Source: Symsagittifera roscoffensis (lineage: Eukaryota > Xenacoelomorpha > Acoela > Convolutidae). From it: DNA of 64,000 nucleotides. Of this stretch, positions 1-10,448 are shown in pieces (the first letter of the stretch is position 1; every line of letters begins with the position of its first letter). The position numbers were made by a program, and so were the translations under genes. The notes beneath the pieces are model-generated. The model saw only the letters and a program-made list of their open reading frames with translations, had not been told where the DNA came from and made no database searches. The DNA lies in contig NC_087063.1 in the NCBI RefSeq assembly GCF_963678635.1, positions 78,821,617 through 78,885,616 of the forward strand, read 5' to 3'.

Positions 1-286
1 TGTAAATTTGCTTGGGAAAACTAATTGATGGATCAAAAACATGGATTTGTCTGCTGATTCAGGAACTTTTACTGTTATTAAATGATTGAAAGACGGGATC
101 TTGTTAACTATTTCTTTCCCTATTTCGATTTTCAGAAATTCAACATTGGCTGACATATTTTCAATAGTTCAAAACAAATTTCAGAAAATATTTTTAATGA
201 AAATTTTTCATGTAGGTATTATATAAAGAGTGAGTAATACAAATACGAATGCGCTAAAATGAAAACACAATTTATTGTTGACGTTT

Positions 287-552
287 TTGAAATGCATATT
301 TTATACAGAAATGGTTGTCAAAAATAAAACATGCATAGGGGGAGGGGGTAGTTAACAAGATCCGAAAAACGTTTTGGAAATGCATATTTTATACAGAAAT
401 GGTTGTCAAAAATAAAACATGCATAGGGGGAGGGGGTAGTTAACAAGATCCGAAAAACGTTTTGGAAATGCATATTTTATACAGAAATGGTTGTCAAAAA
501 TAAAACATGCATAGGGGGGGGGGGGGTAGTTAACAAGATCCGAAAAACGTTA
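287..552. repeat. 88-bp tandem repeat, three copies
   Basis: Three head-to-tail copies start near 293, 381 and 469, a period of exactly 88 bases. Each holds a G-rich run (GGGGGAGGGGG, lengthened to an almost pure G run in the third copy) followed by a GTTAACAAGATCCG word. The copies are almost identical, so the array is young. The reading frame through the third copy is a by-product. The rest of 1-286 is plain AT-rich DNA where I see nothing else. Confidence 0.9.
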
Positions 553-1581
553 AACAGTTTATCAACCCTGATTTTGAATAATTTGTTTTTTTTCTCGCTC
601 AAATGGTTTCGGCGTAAGTCAATTGGGCTTTGTCACCTTATATTTCGCTGTTTAAAGGAAAAACTGTTTTATGCTTCTGTGTGTTTCAAGAGGGCTGAGG
701 CAAAGGAACGAGTTTCAAATAGCTCATCATTTTCTATGACGTTTTTTCTCGGTTCAGCCGGTATCTATTGTTGGCTCAGTTGACAGTCGTAAATGATTTT
801 TAATGCTTATTCAACTGTGGTTTTTGACATGTTTTCTTCAAAAAAAAATTGGCATTCGAGACAAACGTATGAAATTTTAGTATATGTATTTTTTTAACTT
901 AGTTTACAGGATCTCCAATTTAGACCTTTTTAAGTAGTTCTGGATCTAAAGTTGCTGAATTGATACTTGATTTGTGATAATTGAAGTGATACGTGATGCT
1001 TGATTGAAAAGTTTTCAGATGCACATAGAATTTTTTGTAGGTTTTATCGATTTTTTCACTACTTCAAATGATTTTTTGGCCATAAAAATTATTGAAGAAA
1101 TATTTTAAATATTTTGTTGAATAATTAGTCAATTCAACTTGAAAAGGGTAAATCCAATTTATTGTAACTTTTTATTAAAACGATTGACAAAAAAAATCTG
1201 TAGTAATGTTCCAATGTTTTCTTTTTTTTCTGTTTTTAAGTGTGAGCAATTAGTTTCAAGCAGTATAGCGTCATAATTAGGTTTGAGCAATTTCAACTTA
1301 GCACACTGTTTTGTTTTGATGTCTAATTTTTCTGAAATTTTTGTGTTGTTTTTGGCCGAGTTTTTCTGAATCATTGTTTTTTTAATCGTTTTTCCCATTC
1401 GAGTGTCTTTTTTGTTCTCTTTGTGTTCAAATATTTTTACACTAGTGTATTAGTATGACTCTATGCAATGTTTTTTTTTGTTGTATCGCAAGTGGTGCGA
1501 ATCTCGGCTTAGACTCTGTGTATAATTTGTTGTAGCTTGGAATACTGTAACGATTGAGAATTACTTGACCTCATTTTAGCG
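553..1581. other. AT-rich stretch with a short repeat module
   Basis: No convincing gene. At about 1480-1520 it carries the module TATCGCAAGTGGTGCGAA, which recurs in either orientation near 6260, 20365, 34260, 37680, 46840, 49160, 50895 and 58015. This is a fragment of the SINE-like family described at those places. The open frame around 600-780 looks like chance. Confidence 0.5.
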
Positions 1582-1757
1582 ATGGAAAGTGTCTTTCAAA
1601 GTACGACTCTGAAAAGAAAGTTGACATGCAAAGAGGAGGCTGAAATTGGAGAGAAAGTTCAGACAGTTATGGAATCTTATCCGGCTGCAGATGGAAAGTC
1701 GAAACCGCTTCCTTTGTTCGTTGAAGGCAATCACAATGCCGTTGATGTTGCAGACAG
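1582..1757 (+). CDS. First coding exon of an unrecognised small gene
   Basis: The ATG at 1582 opens a 58-codon frame (begins MESVFQSTTLKRK, ends NAVDVADR) that stops exactly at a good donor, AG/GTGAGA at 1758, in phase 2. The frame continues only 2 codons past the donor, so this is best read as an exon. Composition is coding-like: charged, Glu/Lys-rich, no low complexity. A splice acceptor (TTTTAG) lies 2 bases before the ATG, which fits a spliced-leader trans-splice site or a 5' UTR intron. I do not recognise the family. Two downstream segments could accept the phase-2 intron: 1937-1994 and 2502-2577. Confidence 0.5.
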
Positions 1758-1936
1758 GTGAGATAAACTTCTCTAAGGTATTATTTGCGTTTAGCATCAA
1801 TTATTTCTCAAAATGGAGTTGCAATTCGCTCATTGCTGAATCAATTTTTAGTATACAGTAAATTTTTCTTAGCAGAGTCATTAATCAACCCACTTATCAA
1901 ACAGCAAAAATTGTACCAAAAATTTGGTCTTTTTAG

Positions 1937-1994
1937 GATAAGACTCGATTTGAGACATCTGAGTTTTCATTCATCGGAAGAAATTAGAAAATAG
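1937..1994 (+). CDS. Possible second exon (alternative A) of the 1582 gene
   Basis: It follows a TTTTTAG acceptor. Joined to AG from the 1582 exon it gives Arg and then a short frame (IRLDLRHLSFHSSEEIRK) ending at TAG. The intron would be 179 bases. The SSEEIRK stretch faintly recalls the N-terminus of large RNA polymerase subunits, but far too little is present to claim that. It competes with 2502-2577. Confidence 0.25.
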
Positions 1995-2179
1995 CAAAAG
2001 TTAACCAGGATAGACGGTTACTAAGCAAGTAGCACAGATTGTTCCGACGGCAGTCTTAAAAGAAAAAACAAAACAAAGTTTTCAAATTGGTGTCGCCATA
2101 AAGACATCTTAACATAAAAATAGAACTTAGGTATATTTGAGAGTCTTATTAAAATAGGTCAATTGGAAAATCATTTTTG

Positions 2180-2465
2180 AACAAAAATGTTTAGAAAAAC
2201 AAAAAATATATATTAAAAAAATTTAAAAAATTTGTAAAGACCAAAAATCAAAAATTTCAAACCGGTTTTTCTTGACATGGTGAAAAAAATTTCAAAATTT
2301 TTTTAAGTCGTTCGAATCACAATTGAAAGGGCTTTAATTTGATATATGACTCTACACAGTACAATGATTATTTGTGGTACCTGATTTTGCGTGGAAAACA
2401 AAGAAAAAAAACCAAAACACACCAGAATACAAAGTTCCTCCCCATTTACAATGGTCGGAACAAAA
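2180..2465 (+). repeat. Dispersed repeat family C, copy 1
   Basis: The stretch from the CAATTGAAAGGGCTTTAAT word to the CCCATTTACAATGGTCGGAAC end recurs at about 33130-33370 and 45380-45670. All copies share a GGTACCTGATTTTGCGTGG-like core and an A-rich block. In the 33-kb copy it follows directly on a family A copy, so C may be the distal half of a longer non-autonomous element. Confidence 0.7.
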
Positions 2466-2501
2466 AATTCAGTGGTTCTTTTGAATCAAAATATGTTTCA
2501 G

Positions 2502-2577
2502 AAGAATGAAGGACCAGGAGCATAATTACATTGTGAAAAAAGCGAAAGGATCTGAGGATTTTGCAACCCCTGCCTGA
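2502..2577 (+). CDS. Possible second exon (alternative B) of the 1582 gene
   Basis: After a TGTTTCAG acceptor, one base completes an Arg codon with the phase-2 donor of the 1582 exon. The frame then reads RMKDQEHNYIVKKAKG and stops 8 codons later at 2577. Charge and composition are coding-like. It would give an 83-residue protein. Which of this and 1937-1994 is used cannot be settled from sequence. Confidence 0.3.
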
Positions 2578-3047
2578 TTGTTGGCATTTGGTTGAATTGA
2601 AAAGCAGTTTGATTGAGCTTAAATTCAAATTGAACGTACTCGAAATTTTGAATGAAAAGTTTTTTCATTTACTTAGGTAAATTGTTTTAATTTGATTGCA
2701 ATCAGCTAAATTCTCATTGCAATCAGGTGCTTTCTGAAATTTTCTAGAAAGTTGATGATGAGATTAATCTTTGATTTTGATGTTTAAAGATGTTGTTTTT
2801 GTGATACTCAAGCTGAGCTAGTTGACTTTAATTTTAGTAGCTGCCAAATGTAAATGATCTTAAATTTTGACTTTGATTTGTTAATTTTTTTAGTTCATGA
2901 ATGTCATATTTAACTCATAGAGATAGTTTATATGTGTGTATATCTTGGGTATAGATATTTCAAGTAACTTGAGTTGTTGTTTTTTCGAGACTGAATTGAG
3001 AATTAAAAAACTTTCTTTTTAGGTTTCAATAGCTATTGAAAGGGTAG

Positions 3048-3245
3048 GCAAAAATCGCTTTGAGAGATCACGGCTTACGACATTTGCGCAAACGTGGTCT
3101 TGTTGCTTTTGTAGATTCGGAATCCAATTTTACAATTGAAAAATCTGGAACAAAAATGAAAATGGTGAAAGTTCTCACAGAAGTTTTCACCGAAGAGGCA
3201 GAAGTTTTCAACGAATTGCTGGATGACGCGACAGTTTTTGTGTAA
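3048..3245 (+). CDS. Hypothetical terminal exon, acidic C-terminus
   Basis: Open frame after a weak GGGTAG acceptor at 3047, reading AKIALRDHGLRHLRKRG and then an acidic stretch (TEEAEVFNELLDD) before the stop. A second frame starting after the better acceptor at 3022 is also open for about 37 codons. The two frames compete, so the exon structure is uncertain. No family recognised; it may belong with the exons upstream. Confidence 0.3.
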   Translation, partial: AKIALRDHGLRHLRKRGLVAFVDSESNFTIEKSGTKMKMVKVLTEVFTEEAEVFNELLDDATVFV

Positions 3246-3421
3246 TTTTCTAGATTTAGCCACGTATTCAAATGCCAAAGTTTGATCGATCCCTGATTTG
3301 ATTTTTTTGGGTTCGGTTGATTTCTCTTTCGGCTCAATTTGAAACACTTGCTGAAAGGAGGCAATATAAGCTCTCTAATATAAAGTTGAAAATAGTAAGT
3401 TAAAATGTGATTGACTGGAGC

Positions 3422-3544
3422 ATGGAACGTGGAATTAAATTTACACTTTCTCAGCGGAATAAAAGTTATCCGATGAACCAGTTTTCTCTAAATGCTTTGT
3501 CTAGGACTTTTTCTGCTATAATGACCCCATTCGTGAGAGAATAG
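3422..3544 (+). CDS. Short ORF of 40 residues
   Basis: The ATG at 3422 opens MERGIKFTLSQRNKSYPMNQ and continues 20 more residues to TAG. The frame also stays open for six codons upstream of the ATG. Composition is more coding-like than its surroundings, but nothing else supports it and no family is recognised. 3545-4440 after it is AT-rich with nothing I can name. Confidence 0.2.
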   Translation: MERGIKFTLSQRNKSYPMNQFSLNALSRTFSAIMTPFVRE

Positions 3545-4449
3545 AATGCAGTGCACAGCTGAATCTCCGCCAAATTCTTTTGAAGATAAAATTCAATGCG
3601 TTGGACATGTATATTATCAAAATATAGCTAAATCGGTGATATGTTACTATAGGTGGTAATTTTGAGTATAGTGCATGTATTTAATTTCAGAGCTATAATG
3701 CATAATATAGTTATTTTAATTTTCAATCAATTGTACATGCTGCTAAGATAGTCTTTATAGTTTAAGTACTCGATCAGATAAATTGATAGTCGACAACTCA
3801 AAAATTCGCTCTGCTTTTGCCGAAAAGTTTGGCTTTTGAAATAAGTTATAATTACTGATCGAAAAATAACGAGCGATCCAGTTGCTTAGCTTGAACGTGC
3901 CACTTATTGCAATTTAGCACCCTAAAACCTGGCATTCGGTGATACTGAAGTTGGCTGTATTGTTTCTGTGCGCTTGCGATTAGCTAGCGTTATCAAATCG
4001 GAGTGCAGAATTTTTTCTTTTTAACAATTACTTTGACAAAATCAGTTGAATCACTTGACAAATGGTTTTCACCTGACATGATCTTCAGCTGACGTGTTCA
4101 GTTTTCTGAAAATTAAAATTTACCTACTGAATGGGTAGCTGCTACTGCGGTAGTTTCAGGGGAGGTTAATTTTAGAACGTTTTTTACATAACATTTTTTG
4201 GCTTAACTGGTGTCTACTCATATTGTCGGCCTTGTTTGGGCTTCGTAAGTTTTGTTAAGTTGCTAATTTGAGTTTGAAAAGTCTTGCTTGGCCTGTTTTC
4301 TTAGAACTGTTGTCTGATAAAAACAGGTATTATGAAAAAGTATGGATTTTTTTATTTTGTTTTTAAGACGCTTTGGGAACTTTTAAGCTTTTTTTTTTGC
4401 AAAAATTGTCCTTTTTTCTTTCAAACACCCTTCTACCAATTTTCAAAAA

Positions 4450-5450
4450 AAGGTATCAATAGAGACACTGCCTACAGGTCTGTGGGGTGAATATTTGAAC
4501 GATTTGTTTGATTTTTTTTTAGTTTTCTCAAAAACTAACAACCCGAACCTGAGGTTGTGGATTCAGTGGATGTAACGGTTAGTGGAAGCTCCCCTGCTTT
4601 AGCGGGGAAACTCACAATTTTTTATAAAAAAAGTTATCGTCCTCGGTAAAGTCAATTTTTTTGAGCTTTTTTTTCTATATTTTGTGAAATAAACCAAAAA
4701 ATACCCTCTAAATTAACATTATCTGAGATTTTAGGTTCAATCTTAAGACCGGGTTGTGGGAAGATCCTTTGCATGAGTGACTAAGCCCAAGCTTTTTAAG
4801 ACGAAAAAAGTTATGGCCTTGGAAAAGACAAATTCTTGACTTTTTAAACCTTTTTTTGAATTTTTTCTATTTCTCTCGAGAACTACCCTGCCAAACCTGG
4901 TTTTTTTGGCATGAGCCGTTACGCCCAATTTTTGAAAACAAAAAACTGTTTTTCTCGGGAATGTCAACTTGCTAATTTGTTGACCGTTTTTTGGACTTTT
5001 TTCGATAACTATTCTGCCAAATCTGATATCGTATGTTTTATCGCCCCGACAGATCGTTGGAAGCTTAATTATATAAATTGCTACGCCTTTTTTAAAAAAA
5101 AAATGATAGCCTTTAATCAAGTGAAAATTTTAAAAATGGGACCGTTTTTGGAAGTTTTTTTATTCGACTGGAAAATTACCGTGCCAAATCTCAGAATAGT
5201 GTTCAATCGAGAAACTCGATTTTGGGAATTTTCTCTACTTTACCGGCTATGACCGGCGTTTATCAGAACAAGGTTTCCAATTTCGGACAGTCGAGTTTAT
5301 GAGTTTTGACCGTTTTGTCAAAAGTTTGATTTTTTTTAAAAAAAATTACCCTATCAAATCTGAGATTAAACATTTCAATCGAAAGAAGCGGCTGCACGAG
5401 TTTTTCCTGCAGAAGCGGCTACTCGTTAATTTTTTGTCAGAGAAAAGCTA
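4450..5450 (+). repeat. Degenerate ~130-bp minisatellite, forward orientation
   Basis: At least five diverged tandem units. Each has an AAAAAAGTTAT-like start, a CTCGGTAAAGTCAA-like part, a GACCGTTTTTTGGACTTTTTT-like part and a CTGCCAAATCTGAGAT-like end followed by TTCAATCGA. The same unit occurs inverted at about 47200-48500. Units are too diverged for an exact period by eye. Open frames on both strands here are products of the repeat. Confidence 0.65.
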
Positions 5451-5599
5451 GCTATTTAGTAAATTTGCAAATTTTCAAAAAATTTCAATCTTCAATTATT
5501 TTAGATGAAAAACATCTAAGTATTTGGGCAAAGTCTAATTTTTAAATTTACTCATTTCTTACACAATTCTTTCTTGGTTTATTATTGAACTTTAGGAAT

Positions 5600-6310
5600 T
5601 TCCTGGTTTGGTCCCACTTGTTCTAAAGGTAACGCGGTTATCTTTCTAATCTTAGGTCTGGGGCTCCAGTGCCGGCCGGACTTTGTTTTTTTTTCAGTAT
5701 AAATGAAGTTGGATTTTTTCAAAAAAAATTGAATTATCAGTCTTTAGTTTGTCGGTTTATGTTTTGTCTGCTTAGTTGCTTCATCGGGGATGCTTCTTGT
5801 GCTTTCAGCAAATTTCGACATAGATGCAGCTGTTTTTAGTTTACTCCTGTAGTGTATAGAATTTTTATCCCCGACGTTGTTTATGTTTTTTGTTTTTCCC
5901 TTTAGTTTTTTCAGTCTGTTTGAAGCTTCACTTATTGTAAATGGTTTCGACCTAGTTTTACCGGCTTAATTACCTTATTTTGTCTTGCTTGAAAATTTTA
6001 AAACTGTGGCAACAGTTTTTGATGGCATTGTTGTTGTTTTAAACTCAATGGGCGTCTCCCCAATAGTTGTCGGCTATGTGGCCGCTGAGTAAATAACAAA
6101 AGCTGATTTAATATTGATGATTGTTTTTTTTTCGATTTTGTGATTTTTAATTTTTTCGATTTTCTGAAGTGACTTGCATTTTTTTTTGTTTTGTGATTTT
6201 TCATCTTTATTTTGTGGTTTCCGTCTCTTTTTCTATTTGTTAGCATGCAATGCTGCGCTTGCATTGTAACGCAAGTGATGTTCAGCTCCGCTTGCCTCTC
6301 TGTAATTTTT
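5600..6310 (+). repeat. SINE-like composite repeat, forward copy
   Basis: It follows directly on the minisatellite. In order: a tRNA-like piece at 5620-5690 (GGTCTGGGGCTCCAGTGCC, a weak B box), a T run, the body word TTTTGTCTGCTTAGTTGC near 5765, and the end module TAACGCAAGTGATG...CTCCGCTTGCCTC near 6260-6300. The same modules occur in reverse order in the minus-oriented copies at 46.8-52 kb and 57.5-58.9 kb, which defines the family and its orientation. Confidence 0.55.
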
Positions 6311-6732
6311 AAAATGTTTTTAGTTTGTCTTAGCATCATGAAAAAAAATTGAGGCAGCCTATTAGGTCTTACCAATGCGTTTTAGGCTGGAAACAAATCA
6401 TTTTGCTCTTGACAAAGCCTTGGGGTGAATCAAAAAATAACGAAAAAGATACCGCTCGCGGTTATCAATTGTTATCAAATCGGAACATACTTTTTTGGAT
6501 TGAAAAACTTGTTTACCGCAATCACTTAAATCATTTTGCAGCTGTGATGCAACATGCTCAATTTCCAGACAATTTAGTTTTAATGACTAGTAATAGTTAC
6601 TACTGGTAAATGCTGTATATACTGGGAATGATCAACCATTCCATGCACAATAAAATATTTTAGTTTTTTTTTGCTGATGATTTTGTCTTCGTGGTTGATC
6701 ATTTTAGCTCTGCTGATTTATTTTTCTTTTAG

Positions 6733-6824
6733 GAATGACACCTTGCTTAAACTATCAGCTAGAATATGTGGATCCTCCGTGAGAGGCAGATGCTATTTTT
6801 CCCATAATTCTTTTTTGCCGAAAT
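6733..6824 (+). CDS. Possible internal exon
   Basis: A 92-base open segment lies between a strong acceptor (TTTCTTTTAG) and a good donor (GTAAGG at 6825). In the open frame it reads NDTLLKLSARICGSSVRGRC and on to SFLPKC, entering in phase 2 and leaving in phase 1. No partner exon with matching phases was found; the terminal exon at 8545 needs phase 0. Function unknown. Confidence 0.25.
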
Positions 6825-7039
6825 GTAAGGTTGATTTTCAGCTTATTGGGTGTCAGATTCAATTCTTTCAAATTTGTTTAATAAAATTTGCCTTAATGCA
6901 GTGCAACTTTGCATGGCGAACAACTTTGCACTGTCATAATGAAGTGCAACTTTCCATGGCGAAAAATAAACGTTTTTCCTCGTCGAATTTGATGGTTTTA
7001 CTCGGTCGAACTTGGTGAAAATAGTCTTTTTCGGTGAAC

Positions 7040-8530
7040 ATAGCCGAAACGTAGACAGTTTGGGTCGAGTCGGTCGAAAAACATTGAACCTGGGTCGAAA
7101 CATACCTACGTTTGGTCGAGAAGGTCTAAACATGCATCGCAAACCTCGAACCGGGCTGAGGTTTGCTATTTATGATTCGACCGAGGCTGGTCGAACACAT
7201 GTCAGAGTTTGGCCGACAATCCATATTGTTGAACTCAATTCGAAACATAAAGTCGAGTCGATCGAAGCACAAAGTCGATCACAAAGACGAAACCTAAAGC
7301 CGATCAAAAAATCGAATTTTTTAGTCGAACACGAAGCCGAACCATGAAATTGAACAAAATTTTAATGCACAGTCAAAACATTAAGTCGAGTCAGTCGAAA
7401 CCAAGTTGAACATAAACAAAGTTTCACTAAGAAATTGATTTTATTGTTAGATTTTTTGCATGCGAAATTGTATAACAGTTACAATTAGCAAATCTATTCA
7501 GTATATAAGTATTTTGAAAGGCTTGGGTTGAGTTTTATGTTTTTTGAGTCACTGCATTTGCGACTTTATAATTTTGAGTTGCCATGGCCGCAACTTAAAT
7601 GATTTTAAGCAAAAAAGAAAAATCAACCGAGGTAAAGTTAATGTCAAGAATGTTTGGTAAAAAAAGAAGGTTTTGAGGCGGTCGAAACATGAGTTTTGGG
7701 TCGCTCCGAAATTTTTTGATGGTGCAAATTTGCATCGAAGTTTCTTGGTTTCTAATAGTTGCGCTTTTTTAGACGTGCGTAATTGCCCCGGATTTTTTGT
7801 GGTTGCCCACAGCTGCACCAAAAGTGCAGGTCGCGCAAAGCCGTGACGCATTCTTTTAGGTCGCAAAGTCGCAACATACCCATAATATGTGGCAATGGTC
7901 GTAGCATAGCTGTGTTGCGTCGCGATGATTGAAACATACTCATTTTGAGTCAAAACGATCGCAACAGAAGTCCCCAAACTCGGCTTGAGTTGAAAACAAC
8001 TACATACGCACATCAATTTGGTTACCGTAAAAGTTGTTATAGAGTACAAAACCTACAAAACTCGGCGGTTAACATAGTCGAAATGTTTTTTTTTTGTCTC
8101 GGTCGAAAAATCTCTGGATCGAACGCAGACGAAACGTTTTCCCTCGGTCAAACTCAGTCGAAACGTTTATCTTCGGTCGAACTTGGTCGAAAAGTTCTTT
8201 TTCGGGCTAACAGTCAAAACATATATAGCTTGAGTAGATTCAGTCGATACTTGTTGAGCCTGGGTCGAGACGGTCGAAACATACCATATTTTGGCTGAGT
8301 CGATCAAAACAAAAAATGCGAACCTCGGCGCGGCCCCGAGTCAAGATTTTTTGTAAATGTTTTGATCAAAGCGGGTCGAACACATAACAGAGTTTGACGG
8401 AAAATCCAAAGTCAAGAAGACCCTATAGTTGATTTGAAAGTCAAAACATAAATTCAAGTCGGTCAAAAGAACGAAGGTCGATCACAAAGTCGAATTATAT
8501 AGTGGAACAAATGTCGAAACATAAAGTCGA
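7040..8530 (+). repeat. Field of GTCGAAAC-type short repeats
   Basis: The word GGTCGAAAC and close variants (AGTCGATCAAAAC, AAAGTCGAGTCG, GGTCGCAAAG) recur dozens of times at irregular spacing, densest at 7040-7340 and 8090-8530. A GTCGCAAC-like variant fills 7690-7990, and 7430-7680 is poorer. This looks like a very degenerate satellite. The reading frames over it (about 7012-7347, 7549-8049 and 7945-8298) are repeat-derived and I do not call them genes. Confidence 0.7.
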
Positions 8531-8544
8531 AGACACATTAGCAG

Positions 8545-8721
8545 CCAGTTGAACTCGAGTTTAAAGGTGAAGACTGGATAATCTCAAGCCCATCTTATTA
8601 CATGGGGGTCTTCACCCATACCAACGAGTTCTACCCGACATATGCTGCTCCAGTTACTCCATTGGGTGGGGAGTTATACATTCTGGCTTGGCCAAAGATC
8701 AGGGACTCTCCGCAAGCTTGA
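8545..8721 (+). CDS. Orphan terminal exon, unrecognised protein
   Basis: After a CAG acceptor at 8542-8544 a 58-codon frame runs to TGA with strongly coding-like sequence: VELEFKGEDWIISSPSYYMG, then a stretch rich in Tyr/Pro/Thr, ending LYILAWPKIRDSPQA. It has no internal Met start of its own, so it should be the last exon of a spliced gene (or a remnant). Upstream exons would have to lie in or beyond the repeat field; none was found. I do not recognise the family. Confidence 0.45.
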   Translation, partial: PVELEFKGEDWIISSPSYYMGVFTHTNEFYPTYAAPVTPLGGELYILAWPKIRDSPQA

Positions 8722-8910
8722 ATCAGTTGACTGCGCCATTATAAAAATTGTTGATACCACTTGTACATGAAAAAGACTATTTAAGATCAAAAGATGAAAA
8801 AAATGATCAAGTTGAATTCAAATTATTATTTTTTATTTTGACGTATAAAAGTACCGCAAGTCCACCTGACTTCGAATAGACACAACATTTACAATTAACT
8901 AAATAAATAC

Positions 8911-10020
8911 AGTGCTGATTTGAATTAACCGGACGAAACGCGCTAATCTTGAAATCTAAAACGCGTCTTTCTCAAATTGAATTGAGTTAAAGTGAAAACT
9001 CATGAAGACAAAACTTGCTTAAAATTTTGGCAGAATTAATATCGTGTAATTTGTTTTCCGAAATTCGGGCCCAAAATTTTACCCCAAAAATGGGTCATTT
9101 TGGTTTTTCCTGTTTAATCGAAAATTACGCCAAAAAACCCAGTCGGTTATTTATATCAGTCGGATTTATATCAAAGTCAGTCCTTAACTTAGCCCAACAA
9201 ACTTGAAGAAGAATATAATCTCGCAAAATTCGCAAACCGTCTTCAAAATTGTTTTTAAATAAAAAATTGGTGTTTTATATAGTGAAAACGGCCTTTTTTG
9301 TCGATCAAACAAAAATAATTTAACTCAGGGGCGGATCTAGGATTTTCTCGAAGGGGGGGGGGGGGCGGATTTTCAAAAAATTTTGACCTTTTTTTTTTTA
9401 GGTCGATCAGATTAATTTTTCGAGCTCTCCAAAAGCAGTAAAAAGAAAAAAGACCCTGTTTTGGCCAAATTTTGTGCGCCGCAGGCAATTTTTTGAAAAA
9501 ACAGTCAAAAAAGCCGTTTTTGGGCATTTTTTGAAAAATGTTGACAAAAAAATTGCGTTTTTTTTGGCGCGCGCTCCCCCTCAGAGTTAGTATATATTGG
9601 CGCCAAAGGCGCCTTTAGAAAAATTTTAGGGTCGGTCGGCCAAAAATGGATTTCTGAAAAAGTACCAAAGGGGGGAACCTTTGGGTTGGCATGGGTTCGA
9701 ATCTAGTTGCAGAATTTAATTTTCTTAAAGTTTGTTGGGCTAAGTGAGGGGCTAACTTTTATATAAATTTGTCTGTGATGGACTGGGTATCTTTGGCGTA
9801 ATTTTTGATTAACTTAGAAAAGCCAAAATTACCCTTTTTTGGGGTAAAATTTTGGGCCCGAATTTCGCAGAACAAATTACACCATACATATTAATTCGGC
9901 CAAAATTTTCAGCAAGTTTTGTCTTCATGGATTTTCACTTAATTTGAGACCCAATTTGAGAAAAGCGCTTTTTAGATTTCAAGATTAGCGCGTTTTGTCC
10001 GGTTAATTTAATTCAGCACT
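8911..10020. mobile_element. 1.1-kb element with ~300-bp terminal inverted repeats
   Basis: The left arm begins AGTGCTGATT and the right arm ends AATCAGCACT-like (ATTCAGCACT). Both carry AACCGGACGAAACGCGCTAA or its complement, then matching blocks inward to about 9207 and 9720 (for example GGGCCCAAAATTTTACCCC). No transposase is visible, so it is a non-autonomous fold-back or MITE-type element. The centre holds a family B insertion. Diverged relatives of one arm occur near 23600-23960 and 52330-52590. Confidence 0.8.
9325..9660 (+). repeat. Repeat family B, copy nested in the long-TIR element
   Basis: It starts AGGGGCGGATCTAGGATTTT, then a G run, and contains CCTGTTTTGGCCAAATTTT and GGCGCGCGCTCCCCCTCA. 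Related copies: about 16187-16235, 30015-30240, 32340-32455, 37128-37292, 40550-40716, 41160-41345 and 55940-56070. The copy at 37128 shows both ends (GCGGATTTAG and CTAGATCCGCCCCTG), which look like short terminal inverted repeats. Confidence 0.75.
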
Positions 10021-10200
10021 ATATGAAGGACAAAACTAAAACAACTAGAATTCAAAGTCTCAACAGTCACCTTGTTTCTTTTCTAAAGTATTTAAAAGCA
10101 CACTTTATTGTTTTCTGAAGAAGTCAGCGCTTCACCTGCGTTCTTCTTTCATTTTGTCTGCTGATCCATTTAGGCTGTCAGGCGCTTTTCTATAGATCAC

Positions 10201-10241
10201 TTAGATGTTCCGTTTCAGATTCCTTGAAACGAAACATCTAA
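10201..10241 (-). other. Hairpin overlapping the stop codon of the GTPase-like gene
   Basis: Read on the minus strand, a 17-base arm (TTAGATGTTTCGTTTCA) follows the last codons, then a 7-base loop, then its complement. The one non-Watson-Crick position is G-U on the minus strand but would be A-C on the plus strand, so the fold is complete only in the gene's own transcript sense. The arm includes the TAG stop. Confidence 0.7.
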
Positions 10242-10441
10242 CCTTCTTCGCATCGTCTGTGTTCAGTAGGCGCCATTTCCACGAACTTCCACAGTTCCTG
10301 CATCGCCTTTTGGAAGGGATCCTCCTCCTCCTCCTCCTCCTCGCGATCACCATTATTCCTGCATGAGTCTACATAATGGTATTTGGGTCCTTTTCCATTG
10401 GGAAACTTTTCTTCGACTGACTTTATGTATTTTTTGGCAGC
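10238..10441 (-). pseudogene. C-terminal part of AIG1-like GTPase
   Basis: A 67-codon frame reads AAKKYIKSVEEKFPNGKG, then YHYVDSCRNNGD, an acidic run of seven Glu (encoded by a TCC-type microsatellite at about 10320), and DPFQKAMQELWKFVEMAP before the stop at 10238. The VDSCRNN segment sits where AIG1/GIMAP GTPases have their base-recognition (G5) motif, and the following helix fits. It is out of frame with the GTPase unit just upstream (10449 on): either a small deletion or a lost splice junction separates them. Confidence 0.5.
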
Positions 10442-10448
10442 CAGCTAT

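Noticed and set aside
6349-6609. 86-codon open frame
   Set aside because: Overlaps SINE-like repeat at its start, no splice or family support, ordinary composition.
7549-8049. 166-codon minus-strand frame
   Set aside because: It is made of the GTCGAAAC/GTCGCAAC repeat words and reads as low-information sequence.
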